This document shows positions 1 to 9,297 of a stretch of DNA of 64,000 nucleotides, piece by piece. The notes beneath the pieces were generated by a model. That model was not told the origin of the DNA and did no database searches. It saw only the letters and a program-made list of their open reading frames with translations. Both the position numbers and the translations under genes were made by a program. The DNA is from Nissolia schottii (lineage: Eukaryota; Streptophyta; Magnoliopsida; Fabales; Fabaceae): the NCBI GenBank assembly GCA_003254905.1, contig QANU01065991.1, positions 239,082 to 303,081 on the forward strand. The letters run 5' to 3'. Numbering within the stretch: position 1 is the stretch's first letter; every line of letters begins with the position of its first letter.

Positions 1-574
1 CCCCCCCAAAAAAAAAACCCCATTCCATTGTTTTCCTGTGTTCTTTTGTTTAATGATTAGTCTTATTTTCCTGGAGATGGTTTTCTGCTCCCTTTCCTGT
101 TGATGTTTTGGCCTGACTGTTTCCTGATGACTTGAACTGCTAGGGTTATAATATATTGGTCAACTTTTAGACAGTACCTCTAGAGCAACTACTTTTAATG
201 ATATTATAGGGCCTGTTTGGATAGACTCTTTTTTACTTCAATTCTTTTAGTTGAGCTTTTTTTTTTAAGAGTTTTATGTTGCATTTGTAGGATATTTTTC
301 TTAAAGTCATCTCTACTTTCACTTTTTTAAGAAGTTGAGCATTGCTAACTTTAAAAATAAGTGGTATTTTGACTAGTTTTCTGTAAGTACTTTTTGGTAC
401 TTTTTTTTTTTCCTTAAAAGGTACTTTTATTTTTAAGCCAATCCAAATGGGCTAATATTCATGTTTGAGTTGATGTCACTTGACAAACGCTTTTAAGTAG
501 TAACTACAAATTACATGCAGTGCGCATATTACTTCTTTATGTTAATTTGACGGGTATTCGTGTTCCCCTTACAG
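1..574 (+). other. Intron (partial) of the gene whose last exon is at 575-724
   Basis: This AT-rich, T-rich stretch shows no long ORF. It ends in a polypyrimidine tract and an acceptor (ttacag at 569-574) directly before an open exon. It is read as the last intron of a gene entering from the left. Nothing else is recognised in it. Confidence 0.6.
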
Positions 575-724
575 ATCGACGTTGTTGAGTCTTCTGGAAG
601 TCTTCCTGATACACTGGATATTGGTGATTTTTCGGAATCTGGAACATTATCTGATACAGGCTCATTGAAACTGAAGAATGTAGCAGATGAAGCTGGTACT
701 TCTTCTACATCTGCCAGTACATAG
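575..724 (+). CDS. C-terminal exon of an unidentified protein
   Basis: This is an open 150-bp exon (49 codons plus TAG at 722-724) directly after a good acceptor. It encodes an acidic, Ser/Thr-rich tail that starts IDVVESSGSLPD and ends EAGTSSTSAST. The composition suggests a disordered C-terminus. No family motif is visible and I do not recognise the protein; the rest of the gene lies left of the window. The following few hundred bases (to about 1300) are probably 3' UTR. A 127-codon ORF there (868-1251) looks like chance. The alternative is that the exon is a chance open frame, but the clean acceptor, the codon pattern and the immediate stop favour a real terminal exon. Confidence 0.5.
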   Translation: MDVVESSGSLPDTLDIGDFSESGTLSDTGSLKLKNVADEAGTSSTSAST

Positions 725-1546
725 TTGAATGAGTCTGTGTGACTCAGATTGGTGTGGAAGTGTAAAAATAGGAAAATTTACCTTAGGTTGTGGAACCGCC
801 TCACATACATAGTTTGGTTCTGTGGTTTGTATAGCTCTCAGCTGCTTATTCATGTTTTGCCTATGAATTGAAAGTGTTTTCTTTTGATGGGGTTGCGCCT
901 GCAGTGTGCATCTCTCTACAGAGCTTTCAGTTGTATGACATGAAAGGCCAAAAGAGATTCAAGGGGAGGAAAAAATGTCCAAAAGGTGATTTTGCTTGGG
1001 AAAATTTTATTGTCTGGTTGTGTCTGCCTGGATTGTACTGTTGTGAGCTACTTTGGAGGTTTTTCAATAGATATAATACAGCAATTCCATTCATCTTTCT
1101 CTTTGATGTGCGATTACAAGAATTCAGCGTATTTGTTAATGTCTTCTTATTGATGAGCGTTGTGTCAAAAAGGATGCCTACTAGTATTTTCAAGAATTTG
1201 GATTCTCTCATGTTAAGAAAGAAGAAAGAAAGACGTGAAGATTTAAATTGAGTTTTATCATTTCTAAGAGGGTTTTACTTCTTGGAAGTTAAGCTCTGGC
1301 GATTTTCATGCGATCCATCAAAAAATAAAAAATGACACCTATAAAATGTGTAGTTTAATAAATAGTTTTAAAAGAGTAGTATTTTGGTATTAAGTTTTGA
1401 GCAAAGGCATAATAGTAGAAAACTTAGAATTTTAAATGCTCTCGTAGGATGTTATAAATGTAGAGAGATATTTGAGAGGTAATTTGTAACATGATATGAG
1501 TCATATAGAGACATAAAATATTGGACAAAAAGTCAATTTTGTTTTA

Positions 1547-2966
1547 GGGTTAATTATGTTTTTGGTTCCTGTAAAATTTGAAAGTTTAATTTTAGTCCCT
1601 ATGTAAAAGTTTTAGTCCCTGCAAAATTGAAAAATTAGGTTTTAGTCCCTATGGTTGGGTGAGGGTTGACTGTGCTGACGCGGCGCGCCACGTGGCATAA
1701 CCCAAACACCCAACCCATGACCCATACCCGGATTCTTACCTGACTCGACCTGACCCAACCCGGTTTTTATTTAAAATTAAAAAAAAATCAAACAGCACCC
1801 CCAACCCCCCCAGCTCCTCTCCGCCGCCGACCCAACCTCTCATCTCTCTCTCTCTCCCCACCCACCCTCATCCCTCACCCTCACCCTCCTCTGTTTGGCC
1901 ACCTCACTATCTCTCATCTCAATGGCCTCCGCTCCGACTCCAATCCAAGCCCTGAAGCTCCATTCCCCATTTTCCCACCCAAACAAACCCCTCACTTCCC
2001 TTTTTCCTAAACCCACTTCCAACCCTCCCCTCTCCCTATGCCCCACCAAGCTCGCCATCCGCGCCGCCGCTACTTCCGGCGGCCAGCTCGCCGACGACAA
2101 CGCGATGGTCCCTTCCAACGGCCATCCCGCTTCCCCCGTCCGACCAAAGCACGTCATAGCCACTCATTTTTCCTATTTCATTGCAAACTTTTCTTGTTTC
2201 ACACTCTTGTTGGCGCGTGCAGTGTTCGTAATCGTGTTTTGTGCGTTGTGGCTTACAATGCAGGGTTCGGCAGCACACGATATCAGTGTTCGTTGGAGAC
2301 GAGAGCAGAATGATTAACCAGATCACGGGGGTTTTTGCGAGGAGAGGTTACAACATCGAATGGGTGGAGGGTGAGGGAGGAGGGTGGGCGAGGAGGGTAG
2401 GGCGCGCTGTGGGACGCCTTGTCTCTTCCGTAATAGGCCCCAATGTTTGCCCTTCTATGCTTTGAGACCGTGTAGGCGTACCAGTGTCAGTGGCACCTAA
2501 GGAATAGTGGTGTTGGTTGCTTGAAGATCTAGACCTCATTGGCAGGTTTAGAATTTGCGGGAGAGGGTCGTCTTGTTGGCGATGCAGAGCTGGTGTCGGT
2601 TTAGGTGGTCCCGGTGGCGGTGGTGGTGGCGCGAGGATCTCGCCGACGGCAGGAACAACAACTGCAGATGGAGGACCAGTGCGGCGATGGTGGAGAGGAG
2701 CTGGGGGCTGGGGGTGCTGTTTGATTATTTTTTTAAAATTTTAAATAAAAACGGGTCGGGTCGGGTGGGTCATGGGTTGGGTGTTTGGGTTATGCCATGT
2801 GGCATCCCACGTGGCGCGCCGTATCTGCGCCACGTCAGCACAGTCAACCCTCACCCAACCACAGGGACTAAAACCTAATTTTTCAATTTTGCAGGGACTA
2901 TAACGTTTACATAGGGACTAAAATCAAACTTTCAAATTTTACAGGGACCAAAAACATAATTAACCC
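1547..2966. mobile_element. Pack-MULE (Mutator-like DNA transposon) carrying host gene pieces
   Basis: The element is 1420 bp and has very long terminal inverted repeats, about 280 bp each (1547-1826 and 2689-2966). They begin GGGTTAATTATGTTTTTGG and end with the complement, CCAAAAACATAATTAACCC. A perfect 9-bp target-site duplication, tttgtttta, lies on both sides (1538-1546 and 2967-2975), the length made by Mutator-like transposases. No transposase is present, so it is non-autonomous. Between the repeats lies a fragment of the acetolactate synthase small-subunit gene and a second GC-rich stretch (about 2362-2688) of unknown origin. The arms are still similar over their whole length, apart from a short indel near 1735-1765, so the insertion is not ancient. 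Confidence 0.9.
1922..2361 (+). pseudogene. Captured fragment of acetolactate synthase (AHAS) regulatory small subunit gene
   Basis: The parent protein is the plastid regulatory subunit of acetolactate synthase (branched-chain amino acid synthesis). An ATG at 1922 opens a Ser/Pro/Lys-rich, transit-peptide-like segment ending near residue 77 (PASPVRPK). After a probable intron with acceptor at 2261-2263, the sequence encodes [20 protein letters not shown] followed by FARRGYNIE. This is the conserved start of the first ACT domain of plant AHAS small subunits. Homology stops at about 2361, where low-complexity G-rich DNA begins. Only the 5' part of the parent gene (5' UTR, exon 1, intron 1, part of exon 2) was captured. 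The exon 1 donor region looks altered (cacgtcat) and the exon 2 phase does not join cleanly, so a functional peptide is unlikely. Confidence 0.85.
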
Positions 2967-3861
2967 TTTGTTTTATGTTTGACGATGATATACAAGACAC
3001 AATTTATTGTATTTGTATCATATTTAATTTTGTGGTGACAAGATATAAAAATATACAAATGACTTAAAATACTCTTTGAGTCTCCTTTTCACTCATTCAT
3101 AATTTCATTAAAATGATATTTCTATCATTGTCCCATGTCCCAGCAAAATGGAAGTACATAAAATACAATAATTTTTTGTTATGAGACACATTTTTGTACT
3201 TTTCTTTATAACCAAATAGAATTTTTGTATCTTTGTATCCTTGTATTTGTGTCTTGTATCACCAATCAAATGTTGTCCAAGGGAGTTTAAGGGGAAGGAA
3301 AGGATATGAAATGAGAGATTTTAGAAGGTTTTACCTTTCTCGTGTTCACAAGTTTAAAAATACACAAGAGGAAGGAAACGAATGGCTTATAATACTTTTT
3401 ACAATTTTGTCTTTTATTATAATAACGACATATAATTAATTGGATGATGTAATTGGTATTTATAAATTTTAATAAGGATAATATGATACATTTAATTAAA
3501 ATTTGATTGAAATCTCCAATTAAAAAAATATAAGAATTTTGGAGGATTTGGAGGGGTTAATAAAAATGTCAGATGTCTTCACTTCCAAAAGCTTAAACCT
3601 TCATAAGACTTCTCCTTCACTCCTTTTTCCTCCAAAACTCAATTCACAAACATGCCATTAGATTTCGATCATTGTGAATGCTATTTTAAAAAAAGAAGCA
3701 GCATATATCCATATTAGCTAAGTAATCACATCTACAGAAGAAGACAGAAAAGTAGAAGAAAAAAGTGCATGCGCCCAAAAACATCCTTCATTTATCGGAT
3801 AATAAGAGATTTTAGATTTTTTTCGTCTGAGGATATATCCAAAGTTAATACATTGTTGCAT
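2967..3861. other. AT-rich intergenic DNA
   Basis: No gene, RNA or clear repeat was recognised. A 68-codon ORF at 3233-3439 has no recognisable similarity and plain intergenic composition. Confidence 0.5.
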
Positions 3862-4850
3862 AGAATGAAAAATGTCAACATGTTAAAGGAAAACTTATAA
3901 GATTTGAATTCTATATATTTTTATTTTGTAAAAGATATTTCATACAAAGTGTAAATTATATTATAATAAACTTTAGTTATAAATGATGGTAAGATTTTTT
4001 TTTAAATGATTTTTCATAATATTAATCTTCTCACTCAATATAATATTAAAAAACAAATATATTATAACATGAAAATTCAAAAATATATGAATAGTGGTGA
4101 AGTAATAAAAAATTAATAAATTAAATTAAATTATCAACAACGAAATTAAAAACTTGAAAATTTTAAAAAAATGTCATGTGGCAACTACTTTTCAACCAAA
4201 AAATTTATTAGAGCTAGCAGGTTGCAGAAACTTCGTGCTTACCGATCTGAATATTTTTTTATGGGTTCTTGATATAAAAAAAAAATCAAATTTAAAAATG
4301 TAAAAAAAAAGGGATTATACAAGATTAAAAAAAAGGCATTGCAGGAAAAAAAAACGAGATGTGCTGGTTAAAATAAAAGATGAAAAGTGAAAAGTTATTT
4401 TTTTATGAAAAGAATTGGAAGAAAATGATAACTACTTAGTGAGTGATGATAATTTTTTTTTAATTATAGATTTGGAACTCAAAAATTTTAAATACAATGA
4501 GGAGAGACCAAAAGGTAGTTAGTTTTTGAATCCTCTTTATTATTATTAAGTATATAAGTATAGATTATATCCATTTTTCTTAATTATTATTAGTATTATT
4601 GATCTTTGGGCTCCCAACTATTAAACGTAAGCTTAAAAAAAATTTAAAAAATAAAATATTATAAAAGATGCAGAGTCAACGATCAACCAAAAGATGAAAA
4701 GTCACTAAAACTTGAATGGTAAAGTAATGAAAAGCCATAATTAAAATGAAACTAATCAAATTTTAAAATAATCAAAATTAAAAAAAAAATTCACATAACA
4801 GTATTAATGAAGAAGCTATTACCATGTGACATAGTTAGTGAAATAACTTT
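3862..4850. repeat. Diverged direct repeat, copy 1
   Basis: About 990 bp of AT-rich DNA recurs at 5527-6785 in the same orientation. Shared landmarks, in order, are a stretch around aacttataagatttgaattc, the text before taaatgatggtaag, a block around ttttcaacc, a block around gtttggaactcaaaa, and a final block around gaagaagctattaccat. The copies differ by many substitutions and small indels, so the duplication is old. The unit has no visible coding potential. Confidence 0.8.
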
Positions 4851-5526
4851 AGTGACAACTATGGGAATGCTATAGCAACACAAAGGGTGCTGAAACCCTA
4901 GAGCCGCAGCTACCTGTTTGGAGAATAGGCTACTCGCAGCTACATAGAGCAGAGGTAGTCAGCAGTTAGGTGTGCAGACCTCAGGATGGAAACCCTCCAC
5001 CTTTCCCAGTTGTCCGACCTGTGGGAAGAGTCAATCTGGCCCTTACTATTCCAATAACTTTTAGACAATCATACTCACAAAGACGTAGGGACCTCACCAT
5101 GGTAGGTCTCACACAATTGTGGGTGTAGGTGTGGTTGTTCAAGAGTTGTCAACTTAGATTATGATAGATCATTACTCCAATAAAAATAAGTAAGTTTTAT
5201 AAGTAATACTTTTTTAGAAGTAATAAAAATTATTTAGAAGTATTAAATTTAAGAAAAAAATGTGTTATATGGACTATTTAAATTTTTATTTATTATTATT
5301 ATTAAATATTTTGCTTATATTTTAAATTTAATTAATTTATTTTTTTCGTGTCAAATAATACTTAATTTGAATGTATACATAATTTTATGAAGTATCTATA
5401 ATAGAAAGAATAATATTCAAACTATCTCATAAAGAAAATATTCAAAATTTACTAATTATTTGACTTAATTTTGATTCACCTTTTTAAAAATATTTTGATG
5501 CCCCTTTTAAATTTAAATAAATAATT
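4851..5526. other. Spacer between the repeat copies, with a GC-richer patch
   Basis: A patch of about 300 bp (4860-5165) is clearly richer in G and C than the flanking AT-rich DNA. No long ORF, tRNA fold or terminal repeats were found in it. It may be a piece of an inserted element or a gene remnant. The remainder (5166-5526) is plain AT-rich sequence. Confidence 0.4.
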
Positions 5527-6785
5527 TGATAGAAAGAAAATTGTCAATATGTTAAAGAAAAACTTATATGATTTGAATTCTATATATTTGTATTTTGTAA
5601 AATATATTTCATTCATAAAGTGTAAATTACATCATAGTAAATTTTACTTATAAATGATGGTAAGCTTATTTTTTCGTTTGTTTTTAATAATTTTTCATAT
5701 CATTAATATTCTCACTCAATATAATATTAAAAAATAAATATATTATAACATATAAAAATTCAAAAATATATATATAAATGGTGGTGAAATAAGAAAAAGA
5801 TAAAAATTAAATTAAATTATCAGCGACAAAATTAAAAACTTGAAAAATTTATAAACATGTCACTTGGAAACTACTTTTCAACCTAAAAATTTATTAGAAT
5901 TAGCAAGTTGCACGTATTTCGTGTCTGCCAATTTGAATATAAAGATCAAATATGATTATGTCAAGAAAAATGGGAGTGAGAAAGATTAAAGTAAAGATGT
6001 TGTAGAAAAAAAATTAGAGGCGGTGATTGAAATAAAAGATGAAAAGTGACTAGTTATTTTTTATGAAAAAAGTTGGAAGAAAATTATAACTATTTAGTGA
6101 GTGGGAGAAGATAATTTTTATTTTTATAATTTAGGTTTGGAACTCAAAACTTTTAAATACATCGAGGAGAGACCAAAAGATAGTTATACTTTTTGAATCC
6201 TCTTTATTATTAGTAAGTATAGAAATATAGATTATATCCATTTTTCTTAATAATTATTAGTATTATTGGTCTTCGGTCTCCCAACTAAAGGTAAGTGTAA
6301 CAGGTCCAAGTAAATAAAAGCCCAATTAGGAATGTCTCCAATTAGTGGAGCCAAATTAATATAAATAGGAAGGGAAGGGTGTGACATTGGGGATGGAAAA
6401 TATGTTATTGGTTTTATCCACCCTCTCTCTAGGATATTCTCTCTCTAGTTTTCCATCACTATCCATATTTCTTTGTAATTCAAGCACCACAATTACAGAA
6501 AATACTACAAATATTTCATCAATCTCTACAATTCATCCTATCACAATTTTACATCGTTACAGTAAGCTTAAAAAAATTTAGAAAAATTAAAATATTATAA
6601 AATAAGCAAAGTTAACAGTCATCTAAAAGATGAAAAGTCACCAAAATTTAAATGGTAGAGTAATAAAAAGTCATATTTAAAATGAAACTATTCAAAATTT
6701 AAAATAATCAAAATTTAAAAAAATGTACGCACACTTTAACGAAGAAGCTATTACCATCTTGCATGGTTAGTAAAATAACTTTAAT
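5527..6785. repeat. Diverged direct repeat, copy 2, interrupted by a solo LTR
   Basis: This is the second copy of the 3862-4850 unit. It is longer because a 266-bp solo LTR plus its target duplication lies at 6296-6566. Copy 1 shows the empty site (cgtaagctt), so the LTR inserted after the duplication. Confidence 0.8.
6296..6561 (+). mobile_element. Small solo LTR (LTR retrotransposon fossil)
   Basis: The 266-bp sequence begins TGTAACAGG and ends CGTTACA, the terminal inverted repeat of an LTR. The 5-bp direct repeat gtaag lies on both sides (6291-6295 and 6562-6566). It contains a TATA-like stretch (tataaatagg). The paralogous segment 3862-4850 provides the empty site. No internal region is present, so it is a solo LTR left by recombination. 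The superfamily cannot be assigned. Confidence 0.85.
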
Positions 6786-6827
6786 ATAATATTATAAATG
6801 GATATATATTCAAAATGACTTTTATAA

Positions 6828-7040
6828 GATAATACTATTTTATTATCTTTAACCTTTTTTTAAGGTCAACTGTCATTGAACTCTACTCCACTATTCTCTC
6901 TCTTCACTAAAACTGTCATTAAATTCTACTCTACTATTCTCTCTCCTCACTAAAACTGTCATTAAACTCTACTCTACTTCAATAATGTATCTTCCCTCTC
7001 TAAAATATTTGATTTCAAACTATTAGATTAAAACGAAATA
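6828..7040. repeat. Direct repeat upstream of the carboxylesterase (copy 1), with a 43-bp internal tandem repeat
   Basis: This segment matches 7565-7712 in order. It starts gataatactattttattat, continues through Ser/Leu-like CT-rich text, and ends tttcaaactattagattaaaa. It contains about 2.5 units of a 43-bp tandem repeat (6868-6910, 6911-6953, partial to about 6980), each starting aactgtcatt. Confidence 0.7.
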
Positions 7041-7316
7041 ATAAGTCAAAAGATTGGTAAAAAACACTTTTTAAAAAGCTACTGTCAAAAGATTGATCTA
7101 AATTTGAGCAAATGTTTGTTGTGGTGCTTAAAACTATGGATTTGAGTTATTTTAGTTCATATAAAATTGGAGATCTAATTTTTAAATTTTTAAAATTATA
7201 AATTTTATATTAAATTAACTTTTCAGTCAACTAGCTATTAAATTTCTTTATTACATTTATTCATCATTATATATATACCGGATAGTCCAAAAACAATGTA
7301 ACAGTATATGTTTGAA

Positions 7317-7543
7317 CAAAAATGCAACATGTACACCTAATTTTATACACACATACATACACCAATAATAATGCACAAACTTTATTCTCATGAGTGCACA
7401 AACATTACAAACTTATAGATGATATTCTCAATTATACTTAATTAAGTGCACAAACATTACATGCATTAAAACACAAACTTTATGTATATAAATATAGGGT
7501 GTATATATGATGTATATTTTTTGGTGTACGTGTAGCAAGACGC
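7317..7543. mobile_element. 227-bp Mutator-like MITE, copy 1
   Basis: This 227-bp element starts caaaaatgcaacatgtacac and ends gtgtagcaagacgc. It is flanked by the 9-bp duplication atgtttgaa (7308-7316 and 7544-7552). A copy of identical length lies at 54368-54594. The inner terminal repeats pair tgcaacatgtacacc with the complement of ggtgtacgtgtagca. The 9-bp duplication points to Mutator-like transposition. The element is non-coding. Confidence 0.88.
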
Positions 7544-7564
7544 ATGTTTGAATTGAATTTGATT

Positions 7565-7712
7565 AGATAATGCTATTTTATTATTGTTCAAATTCTTTTC
7601 AAAGTCAATTGACTACATTTAAATCTAGTCTGGCATTCTCTGTTCACTAAAACTCTACTTCAATATATACATGTAGTTACTTAATTTCAAACCATGTCAG
7701 ATTAAAACAAAA
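7565..7712. repeat. Direct repeat upstream of the carboxylesterase (copy 2)
   Basis: This is a shorter, diverged copy of 6828-7040, separated from it by the 227-bp MITE. It ends about 60 bp before the TATA region of the carboxylesterase, so it forms part of that promoter. Confidence 0.65.
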
Positions 7713-7739
7713 TGTATAGCGTGTGGTATTGTGCGATTC

Positions 7740-7745
7740 CACGTG
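7740..7745 (+). promoter_or_regulatory. G-box / ABRE-like site (CACGTG)
   Basis: A perfect CACGTG within ccacgtgtc lies about 35 bp upstream of the TATA-like region and about 100 bp upstream of the ATG. Plant bZIP and bHLH factors bind such sites. This suggests ABA, stress or light control of the carboxylesterase; function is inferred. Confidence 0.5.
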
Positions 7746-7773
7746 TCAAGGACTTAGCAGCCTCCTCCTCCTC

Positions 7774-7789
7774 CTATATAGTTATATAA
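7774..7789 (+). promoter_or_regulatory. TATA-like region of the carboxylesterase gene
   Basis: The AT-only stretch tatatagttatataaa follows a CTC repeat. It lies 50-65 bp upstream of the first in-frame ATG, a good spacing for a plant core promoter with a short leader. Confidence 0.5.
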
Positions 7790-7840
7790 AATTTGACAGA
7801 GTCATCTCCCAATTGTGAATCGCATGCAGCATCATTTGAA

Positions 7841-8842
7841 ATGAATGAAATGGCCTCCTCATCAAAAACCAAGGAGATAGTGAAAGAGTTGCTCCCGTTC
7901 ATATGCATATACAAGGACGGCAGCATAGAACGCCCAAGGGAAAGACCAATGGTCCCACCCTCACCCCGCGACCCTGCCACCTCTGTCTCTTCCAAAGACA
8001 TCCTCTTCTCACTCAACCCGCTCCTCTCCGCTCGCCTCTTCCTTCCCAGACTCACCCAGCCAAATGCCCAAAAGCTCCCCATCCTGGTCTACTTTCACGG
8101 CGGCGCCCTTTGCTTCGGATCCGCCTTCGCCGACCACCACCACACCTACTGCAACCTCATCGCCTCCAAAGCGAACGTGATCATCGTCTCCGTTGAACAC
8201 AGGAAAGCCCCGGAGCATTACCTCCCGGCTGCCTACAACGACTGCTGGGAAGGTCTCACATGGGTTGCATCCCACGCGGACACAACCACCCGGAACCCCT
8301 TCAACATGGACACGTGGCTCACCAACCACGGCGATTTCGAGAGGGTCTTCATTGGGGGTGATAGCAGCGGCGCCAACATTGTTCATAATGTCGCAATGCG
8401 TGCCGGGGTTGAAGCATTACCCAACGGTGTCAGACTCTACGGGGCCTATCTAAACCACCCCTACTTCTGTGGTTCAAAGCCCGTTGGGTCAGAACCCGTT
8501 GAAGGGTTCGAGCAGAGTTCTCCGTATGTGATGTGGGATTTCGTGTACCCTGATGCACCCGGCGGGATTGACAACCCAATGGTTAACCCGTTTGCACCCG
8601 GAGCACCCAGTTTGGCTACGCTGGGGTGCAGGAAGATGTTTGTCTCTGTTGCTGGGAGGGATAGCCTGTACATGAATGAGAGGGGAGTGTTGTACTATGA
8701 GGCCGTTAAGGGGAGTGGGTGGAAAGGGGAAGTGGAGTTTTTCGAAGAGAAGGATGAGGACCATGTTTATCACATGCAAAATATTGATTCTGAACAAGCC
8801 AAGAGGCTGATCAAACTCCTCGTCGATTTCCTTCGCGCTTGA
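7841..8842 (+). CDS. Carboxylesterase (CXE / 2-hydroxyisoflavanone dehydratase-like), alpha/beta-hydrolase fold 3
   Basis: This intronless gene encodes 333 aa, the usual size for plant CXE enzymes, which hydrolyse ester bonds of small metabolites in the cytosol. The first in-frame ATG is at 7841; a second at 7850 has a better context. A six-codon upstream ORF (ATG at 7824) ends in a TGA that overlaps the 7841 ATG, so initiation at 7850 is plausible. The N-terminal KEIVKELLPFICIYKDGS and the SSKDI and SARLFLP blocks match the legume 2-hydroxyisoflavanone dehydratase branch. The oxyanion-hole motif is HGGAL (residues 86-90), not the common HGGGF. The nucleophile motif is GDSSG (Ser175), with likely Asp274 (GRDS) and His308 (EDHVYH). 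Known isoflavone dehydratases of this branch carry Thr at the nucleophile position, so the Ser here favours an esterase. The substrate cannot be told. Confidence 0.93.
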   Translation: MNEMASSSKTKEIVKELLPFICIYKDGSIERPRERPMVPPSPRDPATSVSSKDILFSLNPLLSARLFLPRLTQPNAQKLPILVYFHGGALCFGSAFADHHHTYCNLIASKANVIIVSVEHRKAPEHYLPAAYNDCWEGLTWVASHADTTTRNPFNMDTWLTNHGDFERVFIGGDSSGANIVHNVAMRAGVEALPNGVRLYGAYLNHPYFCGSKPVGSEPVEGFEQSSPYVMWDFVYPDAPGGIDNPMVNPFAPGAPSLATLGCRKMFVSVAGRDSLYMNERGVLYYEAVKGSGWKGEVEFFEEKDEDHVYHMQNIDSEQAKRLIKLLVDFLRA

Positions 8843-9000
8843 ACTACGTGGGTGATTGGGGGGGGGGGGGGGGGGGNATTACTCTAATAAAAATGCATAA
8901 GTTTTGTAAATTAAAGAACCATACGTGGATACAATTCTTAAGCTCCTTTTGTTTTTTTTAGTTCATACTTATTAACTTACTCCTTTATGTGGTCACAAAA
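8843..9000. other. 3' flank with poly-G run and a single N
   Basis: Sixteen bases after the stop there is a run of 19 G (8858-8876) followed by an N at 8877. This looks like a sequencing or assembly join and not biology. The downstream text is the AT-rich 3' UTR or flank. Confidence 0.6.
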
Positions 9001-9297
9001 TGTAACGAACCTAAACAAATAAAGACCCAAATAGAAATTGGTCCAATTATTAGAGCCAAATTTATTATAAATAGGGGGAAGAGGGAAATGAGTTGGTAGG
9101 GAAATTGTATGTCTATTCCAACCTCTCTCTCTAGGATTTCTTTCTTCTCTTAGTTTCATCTCCTTCCTTAAGAAAGAGTCTCTATACCTATCTCTATCCT
9201 ATTCCATTGTAGTTCAATTGCAAAAAAATACATAAAATTACACAAAAAATCATTCATTCTGTCTACAATTCCTCTATTACAATTTTACTTCGTTACA
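9001..9297 (+). mobile_element. LTR of the same small family as 6296-6561
   Basis: The 297-bp sequence begins TGTAACGAACC and ends CTTCGTTACA. It aligns along its whole length with the solo LTR at 6296-6561, sharing gagccaaatt, tataaataggg, the CT-rich block and the tctacaattc block. No matching 5-bp flanks are evident (caaaa against aacgt). It may therefore come from recombination between two elements, or its duplication has decayed. No internal region adjoins it. Confidence 0.75.

Noticed and set aside
868-1251. A 127-codon + strand ORF after the first gene
   Set aside because: It lies in the expected 3' UTR or downstream flank, has an odd composition (Phe/Lys-rich), shows no family motif, and an overlapping antisense ORF is equally long.
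8858-8877. A run of 19 G as a possible G-quadruplex regulator of the carboxylesterase 3' end
   Set aside because: It ends in an N and has no counterpart nearby; a sequencing or join artefact is the simpler reading.
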